DNA of 64,000 nucleotides from Pseudoclavibacter sp. CFCC 11306 (GTDB taxonomy: Bacteria > Actinomycetota > Actinomycetes > Actinomycetales > Microbacteriaceae), in contig NZ_WBKF01000001.1 of the NCBI RefSeq assembly GCF_008831235.1, forward strand, positions 124,001 through 188,000, read 5' to 3'. The translations under genes and the position numbers were made by a program. The notes under the pieces were generated by a model. The model did no database searches and was not told the origin of the DNA. It saw only the letters and a list, made by a program, of their open reading frames with translations. Numbering within the stretch: position 1 is the first letter of the stretch; every line of letters starts with the position of its first letter. Positions 26,734-35,595 of the stretch are shown here, piece by piece.

Positions 26734-27591
26734 TCAGTGAGTCTTCTTCTCGGCTGCCTTGGCAGCGGCTTTGCGACCGGCATGCCCACGAGCCTGCGGG
26801 TGACCGTCGACGGCCTGCTCGAACACATCGAACACCTGGTCGAACTGTGCGGCCATCTTCTTGCCCGACTCGCTCGGCCAGGAATGCACCGGCCGCGCTG
26901 AGCCCTGAGCCTGCTGCAGGCTGGCCCGCTCGGGCAGACGCACGTCGAGCAGCTGGCGCGGGTAGAGCTGTTCGAGCTCTGAGATGCGGAACTCATGCTC
27001 GATCGACTGTTTGCGAAAGCGGTTGACCAACACGCCGAGAGGCTTCACCGGCACCTGTTGATCGAGGCTGAGCTCTTCCATGGCCTTGAGCGCGCGGCCC
27101 ACGGCTGAGACGGCGAAGAGGCTCGGCTCGGCGATGAGCAGCACTCGGTCGCTGGCGAGCCAGGCGTTGCGGGTGAGCGAGTTCAGCGACGGCGGGCAGT
27201 CGATGATGACGACGTCATAGGCGTCTTCGAGCAGCGCGAGCGCCTCGTCGAGCTTCCAGAGATCGCGTGGGCGAGGGGCGGGCACGTCGAACTCGATGGT
27301 TCGCGGCGAGCCGACCATGACGTCGACTGACAGTGTGCGGTCTTCTGTCCAGGCGCTCGACACGATCGCGCGACGCACGACGTCGGGCGACGGGTTCTTG
27401 AGCACGTCTGCCACGGTCAGCGCCGACCCGGGGTCGACGGCCAGACCGGTGGTCAGATCTGTCTGGGGGTCGATGTCGACGACCAGGGTGCGCTTTCCGC
27501 GCGCCAGGGCCGCTGAGGCAAGACCGAGGGCGACGGTGGTCTTTCCGACCCCGCCTTTAAGAGAGCTCACACTGAGTACGTCCACGACCAT
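26734..27591 (-). CDS. ParA/Soj-family ATPase without a partner ParB
   Basis: 285 residues. The deviant Walker A KGGVGKT lies at 12-18, VDIDPQTDLTTG is the A' motif, and VVIIDCPPSL is the Walker B region. ParA-type ATPases form dimers on DNA to position chromosomes, plasmids or protein clusters. No ParB-like gene is adjacent, so it is an orphan of the MinD/ParA group, perhaps placing a cellular structure. It is convergent with the MerR gene and divergent from pyc. The C-terminal 25 residues are basic and His-rich. Start at ATG 27591, with no strong ribosome binding site. Confidence 0.85.
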   Translation of the reverse strand: MVVDVLSVSSLKGGVGKTTVALGLASAALARGKRTLVVDIDPQTDLTTGLAVDPGSALTVADVLKNPSPDVVRRAIVSSAWTEDRTLSVDVMVGSPRTIEFDVPAPRPRDLWKLDEALALLEDAYDVVIIDCPPSLNSLTRNAWLASDRVLLIAEPSLFAVSAVGRALKAMEELSLDQQVPVKPLGVLVNRFRKQSIEHEFRISELEQLYPRQLLDVRLPERASLQQAQGSARPVHSWPSESGKKMAAQFDQVFDVFEQAVDGHPQARGHAGRKAAAKAAEKKTH

Positions 27592-27728
27592 CTACGCTAC
27601 CCGGTAGAGCGCGACTCTGCACAACCGTCTCGGTTCTGACCGTCGGCTGGGCGTGTGAACTGGGCGTGTGAGCGGGGCGCGGCAGCACGGTACAATCGTG
27701 CAAACGACTCGCGATGTGGGGAGACCAA

Positions 27729-30700
27729 TTGTTCAAGAAGATCCTGGTGGCCAATCGTGGAGAGATCGCCGTTCGTGCGTTCCGGGCCGCATTCGAGCTC
27801 GGTGCGAAGACGGTCGCGGTCTTCCCCTACGAAGACCGACACTCCATTCACCGGCTGAAGGCCGATGAGGCCTACCAGATCGGTGAGGCGGGGCGCCCGG
27901 TGAAGGCCTACCTCGACATCGACGAGATCATTCGCGTCGCCCTCGAATCGGGTGCCGACGCGATCTACCCGGGCTACGGCTTTCTCTCTGAGAACCCCGG
28001 GCTGGCCCGCGCTGCCGCCGAGAACGGCATCACCTTCATCGGGCCCGGTGCGGATGCGCTGGAGCTGGCCGGCGACAAGGTCAACGCCAAAGAGGCGGCG
28101 ATTCGTGCGGGTGTGCCGGTGCTCGCATCGACGCACGCCAGCAGCGACCCGGATGAGCTGGTCGCGCTGGCAGACGAGATCGGCTTTCCGCTGTATGCCA
28201 AGGCCCTGGCCGGTGGCGGCGGTCGCGGCATCCGCAAGGTCGACACCGCCGAAGAGCTGAAGCCCGCACTCGAACAGGCCATGAGCGAGGCCGGTAATGC
28301 GTTCGGCGACTCGCGCATGTTCCTCGAGCAGGCCGTGCTGCGTCCGCGTCACATTGAGGTGCAGGTGCTCGCCGACCACAGCGGCTACACGGTGCACCTC
28401 TTCGAGCGCGACTGCTCGGTGCAGCGCCGCAACCAGAAGGTCGTCGAGATCGCTCCGGCGCCGAACATCACCGCAGAGCTGCGCGAGCAGCTGACCACGG
28501 CGGCCATCCGATTCGCCAAAGAGATCGGCTACGTCAACGCCGGCACCTGCGAGTTCCTGGTCGAGACCGTCGGCGACCGCGCTGGCACGCCGGTCTTCAT
28601 CGAGATGAACCCGCGCATCCAGGTCGAGCACACCGTGACCGAAGAGGTCACCGACGTCGACCTCGTGCAGACCCAGATGCTCATCGCGGCCGGCGCCACG
28701 CTGCCAGAGCTCGGTCTCTCGCAAGACCGCATCAGCATCCACGGGGCGGCGCTGCAGACCCGCATCACGACCGAGAACCCGGCCGAGAACTTTCGGCCCG
28801 ACACCGGCCGCATCAGCACGTACCGTTCGCCGGGCGGTGCGGGCGTGCGCATCGACGGCGGCACCACCGCGGCCGGTGCGCAGGTCAGCCCCTACTTCGA
28901 CTCGATGCTCGCCAAGCTCACCTGCCGAGCCCGTGACTTTCCGTCGGCCGTGCGCCGTGCCCGTCGTGCTCTCGCCGAGTTCCGCATCCGCGGGGTCTCT
29001 ACGAACATCCCGTTCCTGCTGAACGTGCTCGCAGAGCCCGACTTCATCGCCGGCGATCTCAGCACGCACTTCATCGACGAGCGGCCCGAGCTGTTCGACA
29101 TGCGCAAGTCGAAAGACCGCGGCACCAAGCTGATCACGTGGCTCGCCAACGTGACGGTGAACAAGCCCTGGGGAGAGCGCCCCGCAGGGCTGGTCGACCC
29201 GACGCAGAAGCTGCCGCAGACCATCGACACCAATGTCGTGCCCGACGGCGCGAAGCAGCTGCTCGACCAGGTGGGGCCGCGCGCCTTCGCCGAGGCGCTG
29301 CGCAACGACACCCAGCTGCGCGTCACCGACACCACGTTCCGCGACGCCCACCAGTCGCTGCTGGCGACGCGCGTGCGCACCAAAGACCTGCTCGAAGCCG
29401 CGCCGTACGTCGCAGCCGCTGCGCCGGGTCTGTGGTCGGTCGAGGCCTGGGGCGGTGCCACCTACGACGTCGCGCTGCGCTTCTTGGGCGAAGACCCGTG
29501 GGAGCGTCTCGACAAGCTGCGCGTCGCGCTGCCCAACATCCCGCTGCAGATGCTGCTGCGCGGTCGCAACACCGTCGGCTACACCCCGTACCCGACCAAG
29601 GTCACCGACGCGTTCATCGAAGAGGCGGTGAAGGGCGGCGTCGACGTGTTCCGCATCTTCGACGCGCTCAACGACATCAACCAGATGCGCCCGGCGATCG
29701 AGTCGGTGTTGGCGACCGGCACCGCGGTGGCCGAAGGCGCGCTGTGCTACACCGCCGACCTGCTCGACCCGCGCGAAGACCTCTACACGATCGACTACTA
29801 CCTGCGTCTTGCCGAGCAGATCGTGCAGTCGGGCGCCCACGTGATCGGCATCAAAGACATGGCCGGTCTGCTGCGCCCCGAGGCCGCACGTCAGCTCGTC
29901 ACCGCGCTGCGGCGCGAGTTCGATCTGCCTGTTCACCTGCACACGCATGACACGCCCGGCGGTCAGCTGGCGACGCTGCTGGCCGCCAGCGAGGCCGGTG
30001 TGGATGCGGTGGACGTCGCCGCAGCACCGCTCGCAGGAACGACCAGCCAGCCGTCGTTCTCGGCCCTGGTCGCCGCGCTCAGCCACACCGAGCGCGACAC
30101 CGGCTTCGACCTCAATGCGATCAGCGATCTCGAGCCGTACTGGGAGGCCGTGCGGCACCTGTACCGACCGTTCGAGTCGGGGCTCGATGCGCCCACCGGC
30201 CGCATCTACCGCCACCAGATTCCCGGCGGGCAGCTGACGAACCTGCGGCAGCAGGCCATCGCCCTCGGCCTGGGCACCAAGTTCGAGGTCATCGAAGACA
30301 ACTACGCGGCGGCCAATCGCATCCTCGGTCGCCCGCCGAAGGTGACCCCGTCGTCGAAGGTGGTCGGCGACCTCGCTCTGCACCTCGCGGCCGTCGGTGC
30401 CGATCCCGACGACTTCGAGGCGCATCCCGAGAAGTACGACGTGCCCGACTCGGTCGTGAAGTTCATGGCCGGCGAACTCGGCGATCTGCCGGGCGGGTGG
30501 CCTGAGCCCTTCCGCTCGAAGGTGCTCGCCGGGCGCGAAGTGCACCTCACCGAGACCGAGCTCACCGAAGATCAGGAGCGTGCGCTCGAGGGCGACTCCG
30601 CGTCGCGTCGTCGTCAGCTGAACCACCTGCTGTTCCCGGGGCCGGCCGACGACTTCGAGAAGTTCCGTCAGGACTACGGCGATCTGTCGACGCTTGACAC

Positions 30701-31160
30701 CGAAGACTATCTGTACGGCTTCGAAGCGAACAAAGAGCACGCGGCGCAGCTCGACAAGGGGCTGCGACTCTACACCGCGCTTTCGGCGATCGGCCCGGCC
30801 AACGACAAGGGCGAGCGCACCGTCATGGGCGTGCTGAACGGTCAGCTGCGACCGGTCACCGTGCGCGACGAGTCGATCAAGGTGCAGACCGAAGAGGCCG
30901 AGCGCGCCGACGTCAGCAACCCGAACCAGGTGGCCGCTCCCTTCGCGGGGGTTGTCACTCTCAAGGTCAAGCCGGGCGACACCGTCTCGGTGGGCGAGCC
31001 GGTGGCCAGCATCGAGGCCATGAAGATGGAGGCGAACATCGCCGCCGGCGCCGACGGCGTCGTCGAGCGCGTCGTCTTCGACGGGTCGCGCCAGGTCGAG
31101 CCCGGCGACCTGCTGCTGGTGATCGCTCCGAGCACGGTGACGAACGTGGCAGGGGAGTGA
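27729..31160 (+). CDS. pyc: Pyruvate carboxylase
   Basis: 1143 residues. It has a biotin carboxylase domain (start FKKILVANRGEIAVRAF, ATP-grasp region with GGGGRGIRKV and EMNPRIQVEHTVTEE), a carboxyltransferase domain (TDTTFRDAHQSLLATR; LHTHDTPGG), and a C-terminal biotinyl domain with EAMKMEAN, biotin Lys about residue 1099. It carboxylates pyruvate to oxaloacetate to refill the citric acid cycle. The TTG at 27729 is preferred because GGGGAGA lies just before it and it gives the family's usual first residues; ATG 27714 would add five residues. The deformylase gene follows after one base. Confidence 0.97.
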   Translation: MFKKILVANRGEIAVRAFRAAFELGAKTVAVFPYEDRHSIHRLKADEAYQIGEAGRPVKAYLDIDEIIRVALESGADAIYPGYGFLSENPGLARAAAENGITFIGPGADALELAGDKVNAKEAAIRAGVPVLASTHASSDPDELVALADEIGFPLYAKALAGGGGRGIRKVDTAEELKPALEQAMSEAGNAFGDSRMFLEQAVLRPRHIEVQVLADHSGYTVHLFERDCSVQRRNQKVVEIAPAPNITAELREQLTTAAIRFAKEIGYVNAGTCEFLVETVGDRAGTPVFIEMNPRIQVEHTVTEEVTDVDLVQTQMLIAAGATLPELGLSQDRISIHGAALQTRITTENPAENFRPDTGRISTYRSPGGAGVRIDGGTTAAGAQVSPYFDSMLAKLTCRARDFPSAVRRARRALAEFRIRGVSTNIPFLLNVLAEPDFIAGDLSTHFIDERPELFDMRKSKDRGTKLITWLANVTVNKPWGERPAGLVDPTQKLPQTIDTNVVPDGAKQLLDQVGPRAFAEALRNDTQLRVTDTTFRDAHQSLLATRVRTKDLLEAAPYVAAAAPGLWSVEAWGGATYDVALRFLGEDPWERLDKLRVALPNIPLQMLLRGRNTVGYTPYPTKVTDAFIEEAVKGGVDVFRIFDALNDINQMRPAIESVLATGTAVAEGALCYTADLLDPREDLYTIDYYLRLAEQIVQSGAHVIGIKDMAGLLRPEAARQLVTALRREFDLPVHLHTHDTPGGQLATLLAASEAGVDAVDVAAAPLAGTTSQPSFSALVAALSHTERDTGFDLNAISDLEPYWEAVRHLYRPFESGLDAPTGRIYRHQIPGGQLTNLRQQAIALGLGTKFEVIEDNYAAANRILGRPPKVTPSSKVVGDLALHLAAVGADPDDFEAHPEKYDVPDSVVKFMAGELGDLPGGWPEPFRSKVLAGREVHLTETELTEDQERALEGDSASRRRQLNHLLFPGPADDFEKFRQDYGDLSTLDTEDYLYGFEANKEHAAQLDKGLRLYTALSAIGPANDKGERTVMGVLNGQLRPVTVRDESIKVQTEEAERADVSNPNQVAAPFAGVVTLKVKPGDTVSVGEPVASIEAMKMEANIAAGADGVVERVVFDGSRQVEPGDLLLVIAPSTVTNVAGE

Positions 31161-31161
31161 C

Positions 31162-31653
31162 GTGGCGGTTCGCGACATTCGCCTCTACGGCGATCCGGTG
31201 CTGCGCCAGCCCACCGAACAGATCGACCACATCGATGAGCACGTGCGCCAGCTGGTGCAGGATCTCATCGACACGGTCAAACTGCCCGGGCGGGCCGGCG
31301 TGGCCGCGCCGCAGATCGGCGTGAGCCTTGCGGCGTTCAGCTACAACGTCGACGGCGAGGTCGGCTACCTGCTGAACCCTCGCATCGTCGAGCTTCGCGA
31401 GCCGATCGTCGAGATTCAGGAGGGCTGCCTGTCGGTGCCCGGCCTGTGGTTCGACACACCGCGGTACAGCTGGGTGCGTGCCGAGGGCATCGACCTCGAC
31501 GGCAATGCCGTGACGCTGGAGGGTGACGGGCTGATGGCCCAGGCGCTGCAGCACGAGATCGATCACCTCGGCGGCACGGTCTATCTGCACCGGCTGCAGG
31601 GCGAGACCCGGCGTGCTGCCATGCGCGAGGTGCGCGCTCAGCCCTGGTTCTGA
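31162..31653 (+). CDS. def: Peptide deformylase
   Basis: 163 residues from GTG 31162. All three signature motifs are present: GVAAPQIG, EGCLSVPG (metal-binding Cys) and QHEIDHLGG with HEIDH at 131-135. It removes the formyl group from N-terminal methionine of new proteins. It starts one base after the pyc stop, so it is almost certainly co-transcribed with pyc. Confidence 0.95.
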   Translation: MAVRDIRLYGDPVLRQPTEQIDHIDEHVRQLVQDLIDTVKLPGRAGVAAPQIGVSLAAFSYNVDGEVGYLLNPRIVELREPIVEIQEGCLSVPGLWFDTPRYSWVRAEGIDLDGNAVTLEGDGLMAQALQHEIDHLGGTVYLHRLQGETRRAAMREVRAQPWF

Positions 31654-31680
31654 CCGGGCCTCTGCCGCAGCACCATCAGC

Positions 31681-31716
31681 CGCATCGCATTCTCAGGCAG
31701 CTGCGGATGCGATGCG
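31681..31716. terminator. 10-bp inverted repeat between convergent genes
   Basis: CGCATCGCAT (31681-31690) and ATGCGATGCG (31707-31716) are perfect arms with a 16-base spacer, between def and the convergent LssY_C gene and overlapping the last codons of the latter. A bidirectional terminator is plausible, but there is no T-run. Confidence 0.4.
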
Positions 31717-33204
31717 TGCTCTGCGCCGCTCTCGACGCGTCGTCGCGTAGGCGCGAGCGGGTCGTCCGCTCAGCGCGATCAGAATCAAGATGTTCAGAGT
31801 CACCGTCATCAGCGTCGAGAAGTCGGACAGCAGGGGCAGCCCCGCAGCATGGCTCGCGAAAGCGAGCAGCGTCGACAGTGTGGCGAACACCAGCACGACC
31901 ATGCGGGCGAAGTCAGAGCCGCGCAGCACCAGGATGGCGAGCAGCGCGGTCACGGCCGCGATGGCCAGCCCCAGCAGCACCAGCACCCAGCGCACGTCAA
32001 AGGCCTGGGGCAGCGTCGCCGCATCGACGCCGACGTCGGCGACGAGCTCATGCACGTCGGCGTCGGGCAGCAGCGCGCCGCTGACCATCAGCACCAGAGA
32101 CCCCAGTGCGCGCAGCATCAGCACGGCCGCACCGAACGTGATCGTCACGGGCCGACCGTGACGCCGAACCTCTTCGAGGGTCGACTGTTCGCCTGAGTCG
32201 TCATCGAGCAGCTCGAACGCCGGTCGCTTCAGTCGAGCCGCAGCTCTTGCCGCAGCCCGTGCCGAGTGCGCAGGCACGGCATCCGCTGCACGGTCCTGAC
32301 GTGCACCGGGCAGCCAGGCCGCAGCGTCAGACGCCTCGACGACACCCTGCCCGGCGAACGGTTCGACGCCGTCGTCACGCAGATCGATGATCGGCAGATC
32401 GCCGTCGGTGCGAATGGAGTCTCCGCCGCCGTTGCGGGAGTGATAGCCGGTCGAGAAGTCTCGCAGCACGTGAACGGTCACGTCGTCGTCGGCGCCGAGC
32501 ACGCTCGCCACGATGTGGTCGCGCTCGATGTCGGTGTTCTCGTCGATCTTGTGCGTGACCTGCAGGGTGAACAGCGAGAGCCCGACCGCACGGTCGAAGG
32601 TGCCGGCCGCGAGCCAGTCGACGCGGTGGCCCCCGGGCAGCAGCCAGTCGGGCGGGCAGCGCCAGAATCGTACGTGATGCCGCTTGGCGGGGTTGCCCTC
32701 GACCTCCTGCTGATAGGCGAAGTCCTGCTGCCTGCCGAAGAGGAACAGCGGGCTCACGGGCGCCTCGCGATAGCTGCGTCGAGACAGCGTCGAGGTCACG
32801 ATGCGGATGCTCGAGCGCAGCCCGAGGTCGTCGGCGCGCGTCCAGCCGGCCGCGTCCATGATCTGATGCAGACGCTGCTCGTCGCCCATCAGCGCCAGGT
32901 TCACGGGGTCGCCCAACAGACCGTCGCTGGTGCGGGTGCGGCCGATGAAGTAGTCGGGCACGTAGATCGAAGTGAGGATGCGATGCAGTCGGGGCAGCGC
33001 GAGGTAGGCGATCAGCACCCAGAACACGATGGCGACCAGCGCACCCCACCAGCCGGTGTCGAGCGAGTCGGTGAAGAGCGTGAATGCGAGCCAGAACGTG
33101 GCCACGGCGGCGAAGACGAAGAAGAATCCGTCAAGCAGCCTGGCGATTCTGGTGCGGTTGCGCACCAGCGCGGTCGAGCGCGTGCGGAGGGTCCGGATAT
33201 CCAT
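31693..33204 (-). CDS. Membrane protein with LssY C-terminal domain
   Basis: 503 residues from the ATG at 33204, fixed by an AAGGGGAA ribosome binding site; an upstream in-frame start lacks one. Two transmembrane helices lie near residues 24-65, followed by a large LssY_C domain (DQRLH-type region, then RIVTSTLSRRSYREAPVSPL, FLFGRQQDFAYQQEV and HHVRFWRCP). The last 130 residues hold four further hydrophobic helices. LssY_C domains are often linked to lipid phosphatases in secretion loci; the precise activity is unknown. It is divergent from plsC. Confidence 0.75.
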   Translation of the reverse strand: MDIRTLRTRSTALVRNRTRIARLLDGFFFVFAAVATFWLAFTLFTDSLDTGWWGALVAIVFWVLIAYLALPRLHRILTSIYVPDYFIGRTRTSDGLLGDPVNLALMGDEQRLHQIMDAAGWTRADDLGLRSSIRIVTSTLSRRSYREAPVSPLFLFGRQQDFAYQQEVEGNPAKRHHVRFWRCPPDWLLPGGHRVDWLAAGTFDRAVGLSLFTLQVTHKIDENTDIERDHIVASVLGADDDVTVHVLRDFSTGYHSRNGGGDSIRTDGDLPIIDLRDDGVEPFAGQGVVEASDAAAWLPGARQDRAADAVPAHSARAAARAAARLKRPAFELLDDDSGEQSTLEEVRRHGRPVTITFGAAVLMLRALGSLVLMVSGALLPDADVHELVADVGVDAATLPQAFDVRWVLVLLGLAIAAVTALLAILVLRGSDFARMVVLVFATLSTLLAFASHAAGLPLLSDFSTLMTVTLNILILIALSGRPARAYATTRRERRRARIASAAA

Positions 33205-33290
33205 GTTCCCCTTTCGGACTGCTGCGCACGGTTCACTGACGGGCACCGTGCCATGCGCCGTGTTGCGCCCAGACCCCCAGACTATCCCGG

Positions 33291-33296
33291 TAGACT
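33291..33296 (+). promoter_or_regulatory. Candidate -10 hexamer TAGACT of plsC
   Basis: TAGACT lies 20 bases before the GTG start. The same hexamer precedes dnaE and hisD in this window and fits the actinobacterial -10 pattern TANNNT. No clear -35 was seen. Confidence 0.35.
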
Positions 33297-33316
33297 GGCC
33301 CACTGGAGGTTTCACC

Positions 33317-34006
33317 GTGCTCTACTGGCTGCTCAAATGGGTGTTCATCGGCCCCTGGCTGCGACTGTTCTTCCGCACTGAGGTGCGCGGTCTTGAGAAC
33401 ATCCCAGACCGGGGCCCTGTCGTGCTCGTCGGCAATCACCTGTCGTTCATCGACTCAATCATCATGCCGCTCTTCGCGAAGCGCCCGGTGCGCTTCTTGG
33501 CGAAGAGCGAGTACTTCACCGGCAAGGGCATCAAAGGGTGGTTCACCCGGGTCATGATGAAGGGCACCGGTCAGCTGCCCATCGACCGCAGCGGCGGCAA
33601 AGCGAGCGAGGCCTCGCTCAACACCGGTCTGCGCGTGCTCTCTGAAGGTCATGTGCTGGCGCTCTATCCCGAGGGAACGAGAAGTCCGGACGGCTATCTC
33701 TACCGTGGCCGCACGGGTGCCGCCCGCACGATTCTCGCCGCAGGCTGCCCCGTCGTGCCCGTCGCAGTGCGCAACACCGACAAGATGATGCCGATCGGCG
33801 CCAAATGGCCGAAGCGTGTGCCGCTGGCCGTCATCGCCGGGCCAGCGCTCGACTTCACCCGCTTCGCGGGAATGGAAGGCGATCGATTCGTGTTGAGATC
33901 GATCACAGATGAGATAATGCACGAGCTGCAGATGATCAGCGAGCAGGAGTACCGCGACGTGTACGCGTCGAGCGTGCGCCACCGTCTCGCCGCAGCTCAG
34001 CAGTGA
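33317..34006 (+). CDS. plsC: 1-acylglycerol-3-phosphate acyltransferase (PlsC family)
   Basis: 229 residues from GTG 33317, set by GGAGGT at 33305-33310. The acyltransferase motifs NHLSFID (N40-D46, the NHx4D catalytic box) and YPEGTRSPDG (about 117) are clear, with a hydrophobic N-terminal anchor. It transfers an acyl chain to lysophosphatidic acid or a related acceptor in membrane lipid synthesis. In mycobacteria a homologue lies in the same neighbourhood (aroG, pknL), supporting conserved synteny. Confidence 0.9.
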   Translation: MLYWLLKWVFIGPWLRLFFRTEVRGLENIPDRGPVVLVGNHLSFIDSIIMPLFAKRPVRFLAKSEYFTGKGIKGWFTRVMMKGTGQLPIDRSGGKASEASLNTGLRVLSEGHVLALYPEGTRSPDGYLYRGRTGAARTILAAGCPVVPVAVRNTDKMMPIGAKWPKRVPLAVIAGPALDFTRFAGMEGDRFVLRSITDEIMHELQMISEQEYRDVYASSVRHRLAAAQQ

Positions 34007-34083
34007 TCCCGCGGCGACGCGGAACCGCCGACCCGACGCACCTTGCATCGAGCCGACAGCACCAAATGATTGGGGAACGCCAC

Positions 34084-35478
34084 GTGAATGCCAATATCAC
34101 CGACCAGCAGCCGGTCGTCAGCGACACGGTCGCACAGTCGCTGCTGGCCGAGCTCGACGCCGCAGAGCAGCTGCCTGCGAAGCAGCAGCCGTCGTGGCCT
34201 GATTCGGCTGCGCTCGCGGATGCTCGGGCGACGCTGAGCGCGCTGCCTCCGTTGGTCTTCGCTGGTGAGGCTGATGCCCTGCGTGACCGTCTGGGGGCGG
34301 CAGCCCGAGGCGAGGCATTCGTGCTGCAGGGCGGCGACTGCGCCGAGACCTTCGAGGGTGCCACCGCTGACAAGATCAAGGATCGCGTCAAGACGATCCT
34401 GCAGATGGCGGTCATTCTGACCTACGGTGCGTCGGTGCCCGTCGTGAAGATGGGGCGCATGGCCGGTCAGTTCGCGAAGCCGCGCTCGAAAGACACCGAG
34501 ACGCGCGGCGACGTCACACTGCCCGCGTTCCGCGGTGAGATCGTCAACGGCTACGACTTCACTCCGGAGTCACGTGAGGCAGATCCGCAGAGACTGGTGC
34601 AGGCGTACCACACCTCGGCTTCGACGCTGAACCTGATTCGGGCCTTCACCCAGGGCGGGTTCGCCGATCTGCGCGAAGTGCATCGCTGGAACCAGGGCTT
34701 CGCACGCAACCCGGCCAACTCCCGCTACGACGAGATGGCTCAAGAGATCGACCGGGCCATCAAGTTCATGGCCGCCTGCGGCGCCGACTTCGACGATCTC
34801 AAACGCGTCGACTTCTACGTGGGCCACGAGGGGCTGCTCTTCGACTACGAGCGCCCGCTCACACGCATCGACTCGCGCACCGGGCTGGTTTACGACACCT
34901 CGGCGCACTTCCAGTGGATCGGTGAGCGCACCCGCGGGCTCGACGACGCACACATCGAGTACTTCTCGAAGATCCACAATCCCATCGGCGTCAAGCTCGG
35001 CCCGACGACCGACCCCGACGACGCGCTTCGTCTGATCGACCGACTCGACCCGGATCGCATCCCCGGTCGTCTGACCTTCATCACTCGTATGGGCGCCGGC
35101 CGCATTCGCGAGGCGCTGCCGCCGCTGCTCGAGGCAGTCAAGGCGAGCGGCGCTCAGCCGCTGTGGATCACCGACCCCATGCACGGCAACGGCATCACCA
35201 CTGAGACCGGCTACAAGACTCGTCGGTTCGATGACGTGGTCGACGAGGTGCGCGGCTTCTTCGAGGCGCATGCGGCAGTCGGAACCGTTCCAGGAGGCAT
35301 CCACGTGGAGCTCACCGGTGACGACGTCACCGAGTGCCTGGGCGGCGTCGAACAGATCGACGAGGCCGGGCTGGCCACTCGCTACGAGTCGCTCTGCGAC
35401 CCGCGTCTGAACCACCGGCAGTCTCTGGAGCTCGCGTTCCTGGTGGCCGAGGAACTCAAGAAGTCTCACTCCGCCTGA
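34084..35478 (+). CDS. aroG: Class II 3-deoxy-7-phosphoheptulonate (DAHP) synthase
   Basis: 464 residues from GTG 34084, with GGGGAA upstream. Class II signatures include FVLQGGDCAETF, VVKMGRMAGQFAKPRS, and WITDPMHGNGI with the metal and substrate residues. It condenses phosphoenolpyruvate and erythrose 4-phosphate, the first step of aromatic amino acid synthesis. It follows plsC in the same direction, with about 77 bases between. Confidence 0.95.
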   Translation: MNANITDQQPVVSDTVAQSLLAELDAAEQLPAKQQPSWPDSAALADARATLSALPPLVFAGEADALRDRLGAAARGEAFVLQGGDCAETFEGATADKIKDRVKTILQMAVILTYGASVPVVKMGRMAGQFAKPRSKDTETRGDVTLPAFRGEIVNGYDFTPESREADPQRLVQAYHTSASTLNLIRAFTQGGFADLREVHRWNQGFARNPANSRYDEMAQEIDRAIKFMAACGADFDDLKRVDFYVGHEGLLFDYERPLTRIDSRTGLVYDTSAHFQWIGERTRGLDDAHIEYFSKIHNPIGVKLGPTTDPDDALRLIDRLDPDRIPGRLTFITRMGAGRIREALPPLLEAVKASGAQPLWITDPMHGNGITTETGYKTRRFDDVVDEVRGFFEAHAAVGTVPGGIHVELTGDDVTECLGGVEQIDEAGLATRYESLCDPRLNHRQSLELAFLVAEELKKSHSA

Positions 35479-35484
35479 CCGACG

Positions 35485-35533
35485 CTGACGGGTGTGGCTC
35501 ACTGCGAGTCGCACTCGTCAGCACCCGCGTCAG
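35485..35533. terminator. Inverted repeat between convergent aroG and pknL
   Basis: CTGACGGGTG (35485-35494) pairs with CACCCGCGTCAG (35522-35533), with one unpaired step and a self-complementary inner part. It is suitably placed as a shared terminator, without a T-run. Confidence 0.4.
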
Positions 35534-35595
35534 TGCGCCTCGTGGTTCGCGGTGCTGCTTTTGCGCTGGCGGGGACCTCGACCCTCGGCCGTCGA

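Noticed and set aside
27597-31178. An unbroken 1193-codon frame antisense to pyc
   Set aside because: It is the GC-biased mirror of the pyc coding pattern: Arg/Gly/His/Val-rich, without domains or start signal. Pyruvate carboxylase on the other strand is certain.
33029-33316. Upstream extension of the PlsC frame
   Set aside because: It overlaps the start of the divergent LssY_C gene; GGAGGT fixes the GTG at 33317.
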